Shown here piece after piece: positions 12,746 through 24,523 of a DNA stretch of 64,000 nt. A program made the position numbers and the translations under genes. How positions within the stretch are numbered: the first letter of the stretch is position 1; every line of letters begins with the position of its first letter. Origin of the DNA: Panonychus citri (taxonomy: Eukaryota > Arthropoda > Arachnida > Trombidiformes > Tetranychidae); the NCBI RefSeq assembly GCF_014898815.1, contig NW_026515506.1, forward strand, positions 620,001 to 684,000, written 5' to 3'. The notes below the pieces were generated by a model that saw only the letters and a program-made list of their open reading frames with translations, had not been told where the DNA came from and made no database searches.

Positions 12746-15700
12746 TTAATTGTTTTTATCTTTAGATGATGATTGTGATAACCTTAATTGTGATTTAATA
12801 TTATTGTGGTCAGTTAATTCGGGTATTCCTTTATGACGATAAATGGCCAATAAATGAAGGAACGGGAATTCAAAGGTTATCGCTGAAAAGAGACTCAGTA
12901 AAAACGATAATAGCAAAGTGGTCATTATGAAAACGGTCTGAAAGAGAGAGAGAGAGAGAGAAACAATTAATCAGCAATTAGCGGACAATTAACAGCAGAT
13001 TAATACTAACATATGATACAGCATCGGCGTTTAGTGGTGACCGATAGTAGCCAAGGATATAATAGATGATGAAAATATGCCAATAAAAGGCTTGGTAGGC
13101 CAGTTTTGCGAAAATTCTGAATCCCGACCATGAAAGCGAAATGGTCAATACATTTGAATTGTCCGAAGCCGCATGAAAGATGAGGTAAGAAACACAGATT
13201 GACCAAAAGGGGCGATGGAGTGACCCATAGATGACCCGTTCCAATTTAGTTGATTCCTCATCTCGATAAAATTTCCTCGATGACATGATAACCCATGACA
13301 TACCCGAAAAAGTTAACAATAGTAACAAATTTCCAACACCCTGTTAACAATTAAAAAAAAAAGATCAATCAAATTACCATTGTAATCAATCTGGTTTTCG
13401 TACCTTCGAAAGGTTAATATGACGATATTTTGTCCAAATTTCGTGTAAAAATATACCAATACAATAGGCGCTAATCCGAGTCCAGGGTTTAATGTAAATG
13501 TTTTGAAAATAATCATCTTCACATAGACGATCAAATAATAACACCGGCGGGTAATTGTGAACATAAGTCAACCAAGCGGTAATTGTTATCGATGCAACCA
13601 TAATCAGGCCATTTAAACAATAACCATGAAACGGTTTACTTAACAATTAAGATAGAAAAAAGAAAAACGATAAAAAAAAAGATGAATAAAAGAATCACAG
13701 TCAAAGTGATTTACAGCAATTAAGATTGATCATCGTCTTACCCTCCGTTGATTAAAGCCAATGTGAGGGACGAGGCGACAAAAAATTGAAAATCAGCTGA
13801 TAAATACCAAGTAGCAACCAAACCCTAAGAGTAATAATCAAATTGTTGATCAATTTCAATCGAAAGAATTAAACATTTTAACTGATTAACTTACAGTTAT
13901 TGGATTAACAGAAACACCGATAATGTTAATTGTGTATGTTAATGACTTCCACATATCTCTGTAAACGCTGGTGTAAAGACTTTGAACCAGAAAATCCCAA
14001 TGAGGTCCATCTCCTAATCGCCGGGACATAATATAAACCATAATCATCCAAATTAGGGTTGGTGTTAATCTGATTATGTAGAAAATAAATCAAATCAAAT
14101 CAATCCATAGAACGTAGATAATTAAAATTAATTGGTTACCTGAAGTATCGTAGGAAACTTGAATGAACAACTTCCCTGAAGAAAGTGGTAACTGTTTTCC
14201 AATAATCAACTGATTTAGTTTGATTGTTTGAGCCAAATTCACAAGCATTTGCATTAATCCGACGGACACTCGAATGAGCAATTAAAAATCCACTGTCAAT
14301 CAATCAGCCAAGGAATAAAAAAAAGAGAGAGAGAGAGAAGATTAAATTTAATCCAATTGAGTTTAAATCTCGTAATTAAAGATATAAATCATTACCTGAG
14401 TACGAAAAAAGTATCGGTCCAAATGGATCCATTTCCAATTATTTGAAACCATCGGGAACCAATAAATGATTCAAAATTTTCGCTATTAACTAGACGATTA
14501 AATAACATAGAGATTGAGTTAATTGTGTCAGGTAACAATTTAAAATTCGTACCTGAATTAAAAACAGCGGCGACCATACAAACATGGCCTAAGATAACGA
14601 TTACGATTGAAAGAGTTCGCCAACCATTAAGACAACTAATCTCATCTTTTGACGATTTATTTTGAAGTACAATTGTGAAATTGCGACGAATTGAGAAACA
14701 ATAAACTAACCAAGCAATTAAATGATCCCAATTAGTGGTTAATTTACAATTAGTTTCAATGATTTTCTCAAAAGGCAAATGATACAAATCAAGTAACGTC
14801 GAGATGATCAATAGTAAACCTAATATAATGAAACATGTACTAGAAAAAAAATAACAACAACAATTAAGATGATTATCAGGTGACAAGTGGATTAATTTGA
14901 TTGTCATGATAATTGTGGACTTACATGATTAATTTTTCCGACCAATCAAAAGGTAAATCATAATAGGTTTCAATTTTAATTGCATCGACAACCTTAAGAG
15001 TTGAATCTAATTGAAAGGAAAAATGAGAATCAAACAATTAAGATGTTGATTATGATTGTATCAATTTGATAATCATGATGATTAACAATTCACTTGTAAT
15101 TGTATCTTAAATTGTTGACATTGTTGTTGAGCAATCAGGTTGAGTGGAAATTGAGTGTTTCCTCCAACAAACATGAATGAATATTAATGATAAGTTAATT
15201 GTAAACAAAATTGAGTTAATCATGATTCTTACGATTGTTCAATTGAATAGCAATCAATTGAATTTAGATTAAATTAACTTACTATTAGTCAGAATTGTGC
15301 TAATATCTTGGGAATTACATGTCGATGGTGAGCAAATTTCCACTGCCCTCTGGTCCCATAGACTTTGGGTTATCCGAACTCCATTATACTGAGAAAACAA
15401 AAGAGGTTAAAGGTTAATTTAAGCTAATTGTTAATCTAATTACTGCTAATTACCTTTATTCCAGTACAAGAAATTATATTCCGCCAAAATGTTCCCGAAA
15501 AATTAAATCCTAATTCAGGTGAATTAACTTTCACTTCGAGACATTGATCATATGAACCCCAATAGAAAGTGTTACCAGATAATATTCCCGATGAGGGTTG
15601 ACCACAAGAATCCAATACTGGACACAGAAAGATAATTGTAAATACTTAATTTAATTCATACAATTGATTTACAACTTACATCGATAAGCCCAATTAGATT

Positions 15701-15965
15701 GTGATTTATAATTATGGTAAAAGTGTCTCATTGTTTGGCGACATTTTGATGTTATGTTGATCTTTTCAATGTAATTTAACTGGTCAATGGTCAAGGGATA
15801 AAAAGTATAAGGTGAATTGTGATTTGGTGAAATTGTTGATTGAAACAGTTGATTAGTTGAACAAATTGTTGGATCCCAAGGTTTACCTAATTTACCAATT
15901 ACAAGATGATTTGATATAATGAGAATCACTTTAATCAATATAATAGATGAAATTGTTGACAACAT
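12746..15965 (-). CDS. NRF-6-like multi-pass membrane acyltransferase
   Basis: Member of the nose-resistant-to-fluoxetine family (acyltransferase type 3), multi-pass membrane proteins implicated in lipid or yolk transport in nematodes and insects. Eleven minus-strand exons join in phase: 15965-15680, 15617-15454, 15388-15283, 15006-14925, 14839-14396, 14292-14140, 14069-13895, 13824-13742, 13638-13404, 13340-13011 and 12937-12746, giving 749 aa. It has a signal peptide, then a Cys-containing extracellular NRF domain (LDSCGQPSSGILSG, FYWGSYDQCLEV, NYNGV-type block read here as KYNGVRITQSLWD). The acyltransferase domain starts at SCLNGWRTLSIVIVILGH, whose histidine is the conserved one, and continues through about ten hydrophobic segments (for example WYLSADFQFF). 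The tail is Ser/Lys-rich. One donor (13010-13009) is GTTAGT, slightly weak. Exons 4-5 are partly copied at 23959-24523. Confidence 0.92.
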
Positions 15966-16476
15966 AGTTTAGTTAATTGTTAATCTCCTTTTTTTTCCCC
16001 CGTTGATTAGTTGATTAAACACCAAACAAAACTGAAAACAATTAACTAGATTTAAATAGGGAATTGAATCATTCCAATTAATTGATTACCTTTGTCCTGT
16101 GAACTTTAATTGTTACCTTTCTGTTTACAGGTAAATATAATTGTAGAAACTAATTGTTGTAAACTAAATTGATCGACCATCATTTAGATGGTTAATTTTT
16201 TCCTGCAATTAAAATGGATTCTCAAATAACAGAAGTGATGAACATAAATTATAAAGAGCTAAATGAAATTACAATTTACTAATTTACAATTTTCGTTGAT
16301 TAATCAACGTTTTTTTTAAATCAATACTATTAATAGAAAAATTTTATTTCCAATCCAAGTAAAAAAAAAGTTTTCAAACAAATATTACATTGGAAGAAAA
16401 TTAAATCGGTTAATTGTTTGATTATTGTCATGTTGAGAAGTTGATTGTTTCAATTAAATTGTCCTTTACGTTGAAA
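15966..16476. other. Intergenic between two minus-strand genes
   Basis: Upstream flank of the NRF-6-like gene and 3' flank of the serine protease homolog. AT-rich, nothing further recognised. Confidence 0.4.
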
Positions 16477-18545
16477 TTATTCAGTTGGTGTTAATTTTCT
16501 TGATTGTTTCTGTTTCTTGTGGATATTATTATTACTATTGCTTTGAGAAACAGGGGAAGCATAATAATTAAAATCTTTTCCGGTAACACTGATAATCCAA
16601 TCTAAATATTTGGTTATGTCCACATAAACACCAGGAACTCCTTTCTGTCCACATTCAATTCCCCATGAAACTAGACCAACCAAGGAGTAGGTTCCATCTT
16701 GTCGATAGCAAACCAATGGACCACCACCATCACCCTTTTAATTGAGAAAACGAAAGAGAAAGAAAATGTTAACTAATTAGCTGTAGAATTACAATTTCCT
16801 TAATGAGTCAGTACAATTTAATTTAAGAAACTCAATTCATGTTGTGAGTCAAAACTTGATTGTCTATTAACCGATTAATCAACTAACCTTACAAGAGTCT
16901 CGACTCTCCTCACCACCAGCACAAATGAATCCATGATGAAGCTTGAATCTCAATCCTAATCGAGTTTGTCTCAAGGCTTGTTGACAATTTTCCCGAGGAA
17001 CAACTTGAACTGATATTTCCTTCAAGATGCTGGAATAGCTTCCACCCTCTGGGTTGAGAAATAAACAGAAAACAACAATTTGAGAATCAATGAGAGAAAA
17101 ACAAAGTGAAACAATTAATTAATTACTCACTGTAAGCAGTTTTACCCCAACCGGTGGTTACACATTCTTGATATTCATGAGTCTCACCAATCTCAGGTAA
17201 ACAAATTGAATCAATGTTTGGCTTAAATTGTACCCGACGATTAAGCCTAATAAGAGCAATATCATTCCATAGATTGTTACCTCTAAATTCTGGGTGTATA
17301 ATAATTTTCTCAACATCATAATCTTCATGGGGATAAAATTCATTCTCATTTGCTGTATCCCATTCACCAAGTCTAACCTTTAACAGTCTTGGATTGTTGA
17401 TAAAATCTTTAACACAATGAGCAACAGTTATGATGAAATAATCGTCAATTAAAGTACCACCACATTGGAAAATGTTAACATCTTGTTCAGATTTAAGTAA
17501 AGCAGCCTGAAGATTAAGAATAGAACAACAATTAAAGAGACAATTTAATGAAATTGAATAGATAACGAAAAAAAAACTAACCTGCCAAGGCCATTCACCG
17601 AAATCCGCTTCACCTTTTCGGTCCGGGGATAAGATTCTTGAATTGATTCCTGCGGGATTTTGAATTCCACATCGATGAAGATAAGGTTGAGTTGTAACCG
17701 TTTCAGGATCAGAACAACAAACATGGAAAGTACCACAATAAGATGGACTTGATTTACCTTCCTAACAATTAATGACAAGAAGAAGAAACAAAAAAATCGA
17801 ACAACATAAATTGTTTTGTTTACTTTTAGAAAACGAAAAAGTTCAAATTTCTATCAATAGATGTCAGTCTTTTTCTCCCTCTTTTTTTTCCTCAGAAACA
17901 GCTGATGGAAAAGGAGAAAAATAAATTTCTACTCTTTGGATTTAATTACCTCGTTAATTGTTGACTTTTCTTTTGCTGGTTTCGATTTAATTCTTGGATC
18001 AATTAAACCTGAACCATCTTCAATTACTTTTCCGTTGTCACATTGATAGTAAGGGACACAAACACAATCTTCTTTGTTGTCGGTTGTTACAACACCGTAA
18101 TCACCACCATCTCCGATTGCTGATGATTTCATTGGAATTTTATCTGATTCAGTTTGACTATCAATTGAATTATCTTTTGGTTGTATTGGTAATTGTGTTG
18201 TCTCTCGTAATGGATCCAAGTGTTTCGGTGAAACAGCCAATCGATTAGGTGTTGACCCTTCGTTTACTTCTGATCCTAATAAGGGTTTAACTGTACCATT
18301 ATTGGAGATTTGGTTTGACTTTTTTACCGTTGGTAAAGATTGAGAATTGATGATGATAATGATGATGATGGAGATTTTATTGATTCGGAAACACCCTGAC
18401 GATGTCGACCATTTCGACGACCATTGTAAACACTATTAACCTGTCTAAATGTCGATGATTGATCATCACTTGGAAAGGAAAGTGACCAACTAATCGCTGG
18501 CAATAAAAGACCAATCAACAGAATTGAACTTTTTAAAGTAATCAT
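16477..18545 (-). CDS. Clip-domain serine protease homolog, catalytically inactive (PPAF2/CG5390-like)
   Basis: Secreted non-catalytic trypsin-like protein of the prophenoloxidase-activating-factor type, expected to act as cofactor in haemolymph proteolytic cascades. Exons: 18545-17950, 17761-17582, 17506-17131, 17048-16888 and 16734-16477; about 523 aa if one missing base is allowed. A signal peptide at the start is followed by a Ser-rich linker, then a clip domain (CVCVPYYQCDNGKV, GLIDPR, SYCGTFHVCC). The protease-like domain has FGEWPWQ at the activation region, His in TVAHCV and Asp in NDIALIRL. The serine site reads CKGDGGGPLVCY, so the catalytic Ser is Gly. Near 18322-18329 the frame shifts by one base (CGGTA where CGGGTA would keep the frame). 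No good intron fits there, so I treat the exon as continuous with a one-base gap. The C terminus is basic and Asn/Lys-rich. Confidence 0.88.
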
Positions 18546-18858
18546 TTTACTTTATGGTAACTACAATTTAGCAGTTCGCATGAAAAAAAATGAAACAATC
18601 AATGGACGAACGAAATGAAAATGCAAATGGTGTAACATTGTCATAAGTTTCATAGGATAATCAAAAAAAAGCGACAAAACATCCAACCGGATTTAATGGT
18701 GAAAAAAATTAACGGATGTTTAATTGTTGTCAGTTATTTTGTAATCAATTTCCAGTGCAAACCTGTGATCGATTACTGATAAAAAAAGTGTTTTCCTTTT
18801 TTCTACAAAAATTCAAAATCATTTGTACAAAATTTACGAGTTCAATTGGATGGAAATT
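18546..18858. other. Intergenic: serine protease homolog upstream / SCCPDH 3' flank
   Basis: About 310 bp between two minus-strand genes. AT-rich, no feature seen beyond likely promoter and 3' UTR. Confidence 0.35.
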
Positions 18859-21456
18859 CTAATGATGAAGAATTTTAAATTCTAATCCTCGTTGATTAAG
18901 TCGATCTCTCAATGATGTATAACGGAAAGCAAATGCTGGTGTTAAACAACCACCTTTGTATGGCATTGAACTTGATTCCTCCAAGAGGGTTAATCCACTT
19001 TGGATAAGGATTAACGATGTTATCTCCGAATCGGACTTACAACCACTTATTGAAACTCTCATTGTTTTATTAGGAGGAAATTTATATTGTCCATCAGATG
19101 AATCACTTGGCGAATCCCAACCATTTCCAACCAGATGAATAGAAAAGGATGAAGATGATGAAGATGATGACGAGGATAAAGAAGACGAAGAAGATGAATT
19201 ATCATCATCACCATGGATAAAACCATTAATCTGTTTCTCTTCCGTGTCTTTTGAATTGCTCAGGTAGCCGAGTGTCATTATCGAGGGATAAACGTTCAAC
19301 AATTTACGACTAAAAGTAAACCAGGTTAACAATGTTAAATAGATTAAGATGAACACAATTAAGATAATTTGTGGCCATTGGGAGACAATTAAGTGTTGAT
19401 TAAAACGCGTTGCTGGTTCTCGATAAGCTTGATAAAACCATTGTTGACTTTTCCATACAATGTTATCAGAATTGATTGGAATGGACCAAGATGAAAGTTC
19501 CTTATTTTTCCTGGGAAAACATTTAATCAACGATTGAGTTGGTGATCGATTAATTGATTTAAACGATAATAACGATGAAAATAGTCCAGAGGATGGAGAT
19601 GAGGATGAAATCCATGGAGAATGTGATGAAATACTATTGTTATCATTACTATCATCATTATTATTTATTTCTCCATATTTGGAGATGTTATTTATATCTC
19701 TCCGAAAATTTGATGATACAATTGATTTAATTAGATTAGAATTGAAATGTTGTAATGTTTGTGATCTACTTAATTGCTGGGGATGATGGTGATTAAGTTG
19801 ATTTGTTAACTGAAATGAGAGATAACTTTCAGTTGAATGTAATCGACCAGCGGGTAAAAATTGTTGCTTTAAATAATCAACACCAAGATCAATTGGAACA
19901 CAATTAGAGTTAATTGAAGTAATTAAGTAAACACCCGAAGCTTTAGCAGCCTCATGATACTTTAATTGTAGTAAATCAAGATAATCAGGTTCATCGGTCA
20001 TATCCAACATATGAGTTCGTTTCTGTGGAATGAAAAAAAAAACAATCAAAATGATCAAATTAATTATCAATTACAATTTAGAAGAAGAAAATTATCCTTC
20101 AATTGTATTATCATTAAATTGTTTCTAAATTAATCAAAGTTAATTGTTGTTCCTATGACGTTACAATCGTTTAAATGTCTTATACCTTTTATTACGTTGA
20201 CCTTTTCTAAATTTGATCGATTGCGATTAACTTGATTGTTAATTAGCTTAATTGTGAATCAAGGGAAAAATAATATTCAACTTTTTTTCCACTAGAAAAC
20301 AATTTAATTTGTTTTCACTTCCTTACAATTTTAGAATCAGTTAATTGTGATCAAAGTGAATTGTGAAACATGTTGACTTGAATATTAATCACAATTGGAG
20401 GTAATTGTTGCAATTTAATATATGAAATGATTTAAGTTAATTCTTTGGGAAATATTTTCTTGTTGTTGTTGATTTACAAATGATTAAAAAAAAGCAAATA
20501 GATTTGATCACAATTAATATTAACATTCAAGGTAAACAACAATTTGTTTAGACGTCAATATAATTAGAGGTAAATTATATCCAATATTTGATTGTAATAA
20601 ATGATTCACTACCTGATGGGGACAATTTAAATTGTTTGGGGAATACAAAGATAATTGATATAATCAACGTTTGCTAATTACCCTCAAGGACTTTGACACT
20701 AATTGTTAAATTAATCAAAACACTGAATTAATAATTCCTATTAGTTAAATGTTATCATCAACAGAGAGAAAGTGTTTAACTTTTTATTAATTAAATTACT
20801 TTAATTTGTTAGAGGGAAAAATTGTAAAAAAAAAGACAAATTAATCAACAAAAATAGGAGGAAATTGTTGATTAATTTAAAGTATAGATTAACAATCAAT
20901 GTTTACATTTAACAATTAAAATTGATCATCAATCAAAATGATAAATCTAACCAACAACATCCAAGGTAATAAACTAATCGTACTGGAATCATGATCAAAG
21001 ATTATTAATCAGTTAATTTCCAATATTATCATTTGACCTAATTGTAAGTATTAGGATGGATTTTGATTACTACGATATGTTGATTAGTTAATGATAACAA
21101 TTAGTAAATCAACTCACCTCAATACAAGCTTTGGCAAGTTTTTCCCTCTCGAGTAAGTTAAGTTGACCATAAGCATTAAGGATCACCTTTGATCGGGCAC
21201 AAATTGTTGTTAAATTTGATTCGTCATTAAAATCAACCACAATTAGACTAACATCGTTTAGATTACGGTCCATTTGAATGGCCACTTGAGTTAAGGCCAC
21301 TTTTAATTGCGATTTGTGGTGTCCAGCGATCGCTATCCAACGAGGTTTCTTTTCCAATTCCAACCATTTGACCAAATTTCTCAATACATGTTTACCTGTA
21401 TTTCCATTGGCACCGAAAATGATGAAGTCGAATTCACGTTCGGACATGATTATCAT
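18859..21456 (-). CDS. SCCPDH: Saccharopine dehydrogenase-like oxidoreductase (SCCPDH-like)
   Basis: Putative NAD(P)-binding oxidoreductase of the SCCPDH family, found on lipid droplets and mitochondria in animals; its substrate is not established. Two minus-strand exons: 21456-21118 and 20022-18859, 500 aa in phase. The Rossmann start FDFIIFGANGNTGKHVL is near residue 6, and KACIE / KRTHMLDMTDEPDYL spans the splice, aligning with the family's Gly-Glu region. A hydrophobic segment (ILIVFILIYLTLLTWFTF) and the terminal block GGCLTPAFAF...LRDRLNQRGLEF are the usual SCCPDH landmarks. It exceeds the usual ~430 aa because of two low-complexity insertions: a His/Gln/Asn/Ser-rich stretch and a run of more than 15 serines after HGDDD. 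An in-frame Met at codon 4 is an alternative start. Exon 1 is duplicated almost exactly at 30018-30356. Confidence 0.9.
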
Positions 21457-22326
21457 TTAACTAACACTTAACATCTAAATTTTGGTTAACACAAATCACT
21501 AACAATTTACAATCAATCTAACAGGTAACAATTTAAAACTGGTTACTATATTTAAAGAGTTAATCAACATTCAAATCTCACTCGTACGTCTTTGTATCCA
21601 TAGAAACAAACTAACAATTTAATTTCCTTCAAGGTGTTTACTTTTTTTTCTTGGTAAACAATTAAAGCTTAATTGTTGTCCGAAAGTCCATCTTTATCAA
21701 CAAGACATGGTAATCAAATGTGAGAGCTAAAGGTTAATTGTGTTGAGCTAAATCTTTATAATCAACTAATTGTTTAATGTTTGATTTTTAAGTTTCCATT
21801 CACAATATGAATTGAAATTATTTTTGTTTTAACTAAATTCACTTTTTTTTTATCGCAATTAAGATTCAAGGTAATTTTAATTAAGTTTAATTTTTCAATT
21901 GATTTATTAAATCATTGATTTTGTCGATTATTCAATAAGTGTAAATATAAATTGATTAGTTAATGGTCATCTCTTTGTTTTTTGTTTAATCTCAACAATT
22001 AAACAAAAGTTTCAATCTTTTTTGTTTTTGAATGTAAATAGCAGATAATTTGAAATATAATCATAATCTGTTTCTTGATTGTTTTGTGACAGCAATCAGT
22101 TGATGATAAAATATAACATTTGGTTAAATATGTATGTAAATATTTGATTGAGATCACAATTGGAAAGTTGAATTAGTAACAGAAAATTGATCAATATCAA
22201 ACTGATTGATTTTGAGTCTAAATTATCTAAAAACTTCCAAAAAATAAGGCAAGCTAATATCGCCATCTCAATGGCAATTATAACAATTAAGAGACACTTA
22301 TTAGTGATCACTCGTCGATTAATACT
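20568..22326. repeat. Segmental duplication, copy A
   Basis: Matches 29468-30987. Bases 20568-21614 pair with 29468-30514 at a constant offset of 8900 with no indel; by eye I saw only two substitutions (T/G near 20674, G/A near 21389). Copy B then lacks about 240 bp, and the match resumes near 21858 (30517) with small indels until 22326 (30987). The unit covers part of the SCCPDH intron, exon 1, the upstream region and the last part of Vti1b. The near-identity includes non-coding DNA, which implies a recent event. Confidence 0.93.
22224..22326 (-). pseudogene. Vti1b 3' fragment (copy A)
   Basis: Encodes the end of Vti1b: SINRRVITNKCLL and the tail anchor IVIIAIEMAILACLIFWKF, matching copy B. 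A one-base deletion just before the stop changes the ending from KFFR-stop in copy B to KFLDNLD and reads on past it. Upstream, at 22326/22327, it is joined directly to a Ras-like GTPase fragment in a different frame. It is therefore a truncated copy. Confidence 0.85.
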
Positions 22327-22851
22327 CAAATTCAACCATTTCTTTTGATATAACTCGACTTTCGGTAAGATCAATCTTATTACCAGCGATTACAATTGGT
22401 ACTTGAATGGGCTGATTAGTCTGTAACTTGTTGTTAATTTGTTAATCATTAATTGGTGATGAATTTTGAATGTTGTTGTTGTTTGTGGTGTTGCAGATGA
22501 ACCTTTTGCCTTTGATATCATTTCTCTTAATTGTGTCACCTCTTCGAATGATTCTTTGCCGTTAATGGCATAAACTAAGATGAACGCACTTCCAGAGTTA
22601 ATTGCGAGTCTTCTCATCGCTGGAAATGAAAATGTTCCACTCGTATCCAATATCTCAACGGAAACCGTTCCAACCTCTTTAATCTCATATTCACTTTTGT
22701 GGAGCTCTTCAACTGTTGGATTATGTTCATTCAGAAAAGAATCATATAAGAATCGTTTGATTATCGCCGTTTTACCCACTTTAGATGAGCCGATGATAAC
22801 TAATCGATAATCATCTTTATCATTTCCATGAGATGGGCATGAGAATTGCAA
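22327..22851 (-). pseudogene. Ras-like small GTPase fragment (Dexras/RASD-like)
   Basis: The minus-strand frame shows G1 (LVIIGSSKVGKTAI), an effector-like HNPTVEELHKSEYEI, G3 (EILDTSGTFSFPAMRRLA) and, after a frame change near 22421-22445, G4 (PIVIAGNKIDL). The SSKVGKTAI and DTSG...FPAMRRL wording resembles the RASD/Dexras group. There is no in-frame ATG before G1 (upstream stop TAA, first codon TTG). The 3' end stops at SKEMVEFE where it abuts Vti1b sequence, so the SAK (G5) motif and C terminus are missing. The frame change has the form of a single missing base; a small intron is an alternative. Best read as an inserted, doubly truncated gene fragment. The parent gene is not in this window. 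Confidence 0.75.
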
Positions 22852-23225
22852 TTAATTCGCTGGATTAATAAGTTCGCTGGACTGGAACAGTTTTCATAGA
22901 CTTATGTTTTTCGATCTCACGACACATTATTTCTTGTTGCTATTCATTAAAAATAGAATTGGCTGAGTTGAACAACATTATTGAAAGATACAAAAAAAGA
23001 GATGTCCACCTTTAGAGTCAAGAAAAATCAATGATCAACTTTTGTGTTTGATTTAATTCTTTCTCAGATTTGACCAATAAAAAGCTGTTGAGATTATTAG
23101 TCATCTTTGCTTGTTCAACTACAGGGCATTTCACCAAGTTTCCAACAACAAGGTTTTTTTGAATAACTTTTTTGTTTTTGAGTGTTCAGACCCTAGACTC
23201 GAGTTATGGTAGTTTAGGCGATACT
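22852..23225. other. Unassigned insert between Ras-like fragment and inverted-repeat element
   Basis: About 370 bp that belong neither to copy B nor to a recognised gene. A short direct repeat (TTCGCTGGA) lies near 22856-22885. No open frame of note. It may be upstream DNA carried with the Ras-like fragment. Confidence 0.4.
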
Positions 23226-23545
23226 CAATTGTCATATTAAAATATCAAGGTCATTCCGGTCATTTGATGGTCACAATATAACTAACTTGCAATCATGAGG
23301 CTCCTAACGAGTTTACAACTTGTGGACATTTTTAGTTGCTGAGATATAGCGTTTTTGAGGCAGAATCCTTTTCATTAAACTTTCATTAATTTGCTCGTAT
23401 CAAAGAGCATGAGAGTCGAGAAATCATTATCATTTAGGTACATGTTAGTTTTTTAAATTTGAATCGATTATGACCATCAAATGACCTTGAAACCGTATCC
23501 TAACAAAATGACCGGAATGACCTTGATATTGTAATATGACAATTG
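23226..23545. mobile_element. 320-bp inverted-repeat element (MITE-like)
   Basis: The left arm 23226-23273 begins CAATTGTCATATTA and contains AATATCAAGGTCATTCCGGT, then GGTCATTTGATGGTCA. The right arm 23471-23545 is its inverse: TGACCATCAAATGACC, a 27-bp insertion, then ACCGGAATGACCTTGATATT and TAATATGACAATTG. The arms are nearly perfect inverted repeats around a ~200-bp core without coding capacity. The right end coincides exactly with the point where homology to Vti1b copy B resumes (23546). I could not see a clear target-site duplication, so family and mechanism are open. Confidence 0.65.
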
Positions 23546-23954
23546 ATTTGTATCCCTTTGGTAACCTTTAAGTTTGTCTCAAAATCGATTGGATTAGATG
23601 TCGATGGTTAAATTGAAGGTCCACCGATTAAAGTACCAGGATTGGTTCGAGCGATAGTTTTAAACTTAGCCCATTCACCGTTGATTGTTGCCCAATTAGA
23701 GTTCATCTCAGTTTTTACTAGACTTGGTGATTGATCAACTTCCCTTTTCATTGAATCTAATATTCGATCACCTTCGGTGAACATATTATTCAAAACTCCT
23801 TCACCTAAGAGAATTAAAGTAAATAATTAATGTGGATTAATTTAAACTCTTATAAAATAATAGAAGAAGAGATGAAAGAGAAAACAGATCAACTAATAGA
23901 TTACATACTTATTCTTTGTCTCAATCGATTGGTAATTTTTTCTTTCACAGAATA
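23546..23954 (-). pseudogene. Vti1b 5' fragment (copy A), with stop codon
   Basis: Matches 31162-31570 of copy B over 409 bp at a constant offset of 7616. It includes the end of exon 1, the intron and most of the N-terminal coding exon (NMFTEGDRILDSMKREV). A G-to-T change turns GAA (Glu) in copy B into TAA, stopping the frame right after GGPSI (stop near 23608-23610). The initiator-containing end of exon 1 is missing and replaced by NRF-6-like sequence. Confidence 0.88.
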
Positions 23955-23958
23955 AAAA

Positions 23959-24523
23959 TATTTGAAACCATCGGGAACCAATAAATGATTCAAAATTTTC
24001 ACTATTAACTAGACGATTAAATAACATAGAGATTGAGTTAATTGTGTCAGGTAACAATTTAAAATTCGTACCTGAATTAAAAACAGCGGCGACCATACAA
24101 ACATGGCCTAAGATAACGATTACGATTGAAAGGGTTCGCCAACCATTAAGACAACTAATCTCATCTTTTGACGATTTATTTTGAAGTACAATTGTGAAAT
24201 TGCGACGAATTGAGAAACAATAAACTAACCAAGCAATTAAATGATCCCAATTAGTGGTTAATTTACAATTAGTTTCAATGATTTTCTCAAAAGGCAAATG
24301 ATACAAATCAAGTAACGTCGAGATGATCAATAGTAAACCTAATATAATGAAACATGTACTAGAAAAACAAAAAAAAACAACAACAATTAAGATGATTATC
24401 AGGTGACAAGTGAATTAATTTGATTGTCATGATAATTGTGGACTTACATGATTAATTTTTCCGACCAATCAAAAGGTAAATCATAATAGGTTTCAATTTT
24501 AATTGCATCGACAACCTTAAGAG
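23959..24523 (-). pseudogene. Copied fragment of the NRF-6-like gene (exons 4-5)
   Basis: Near-identical to 14440-15000: most of exon 5 (STLLDLYHLPFEKII through GSRWFQI), the intron and exon 4. By eye it differs by a few substitutions and a short A-rich indel in the intron. The frame is still open, but the fragment starts inside exon 5 at a junction with Vti1b exon 1 and ends within exon 4, so it cannot encode the enzyme. The insertion that follows begins and ends in the microhomology TTAAGAG. Confidence 0.88.

Noticed and set aside
18250..18322. Short intron explaining the frame change in the protease homolog
   Set aside because: The only donor (CG/GTAAAA) gives phase 2, while all acceptors before the clip domain need phase 1, and the intron would be under 80 bp; a one-base deletion fits better.
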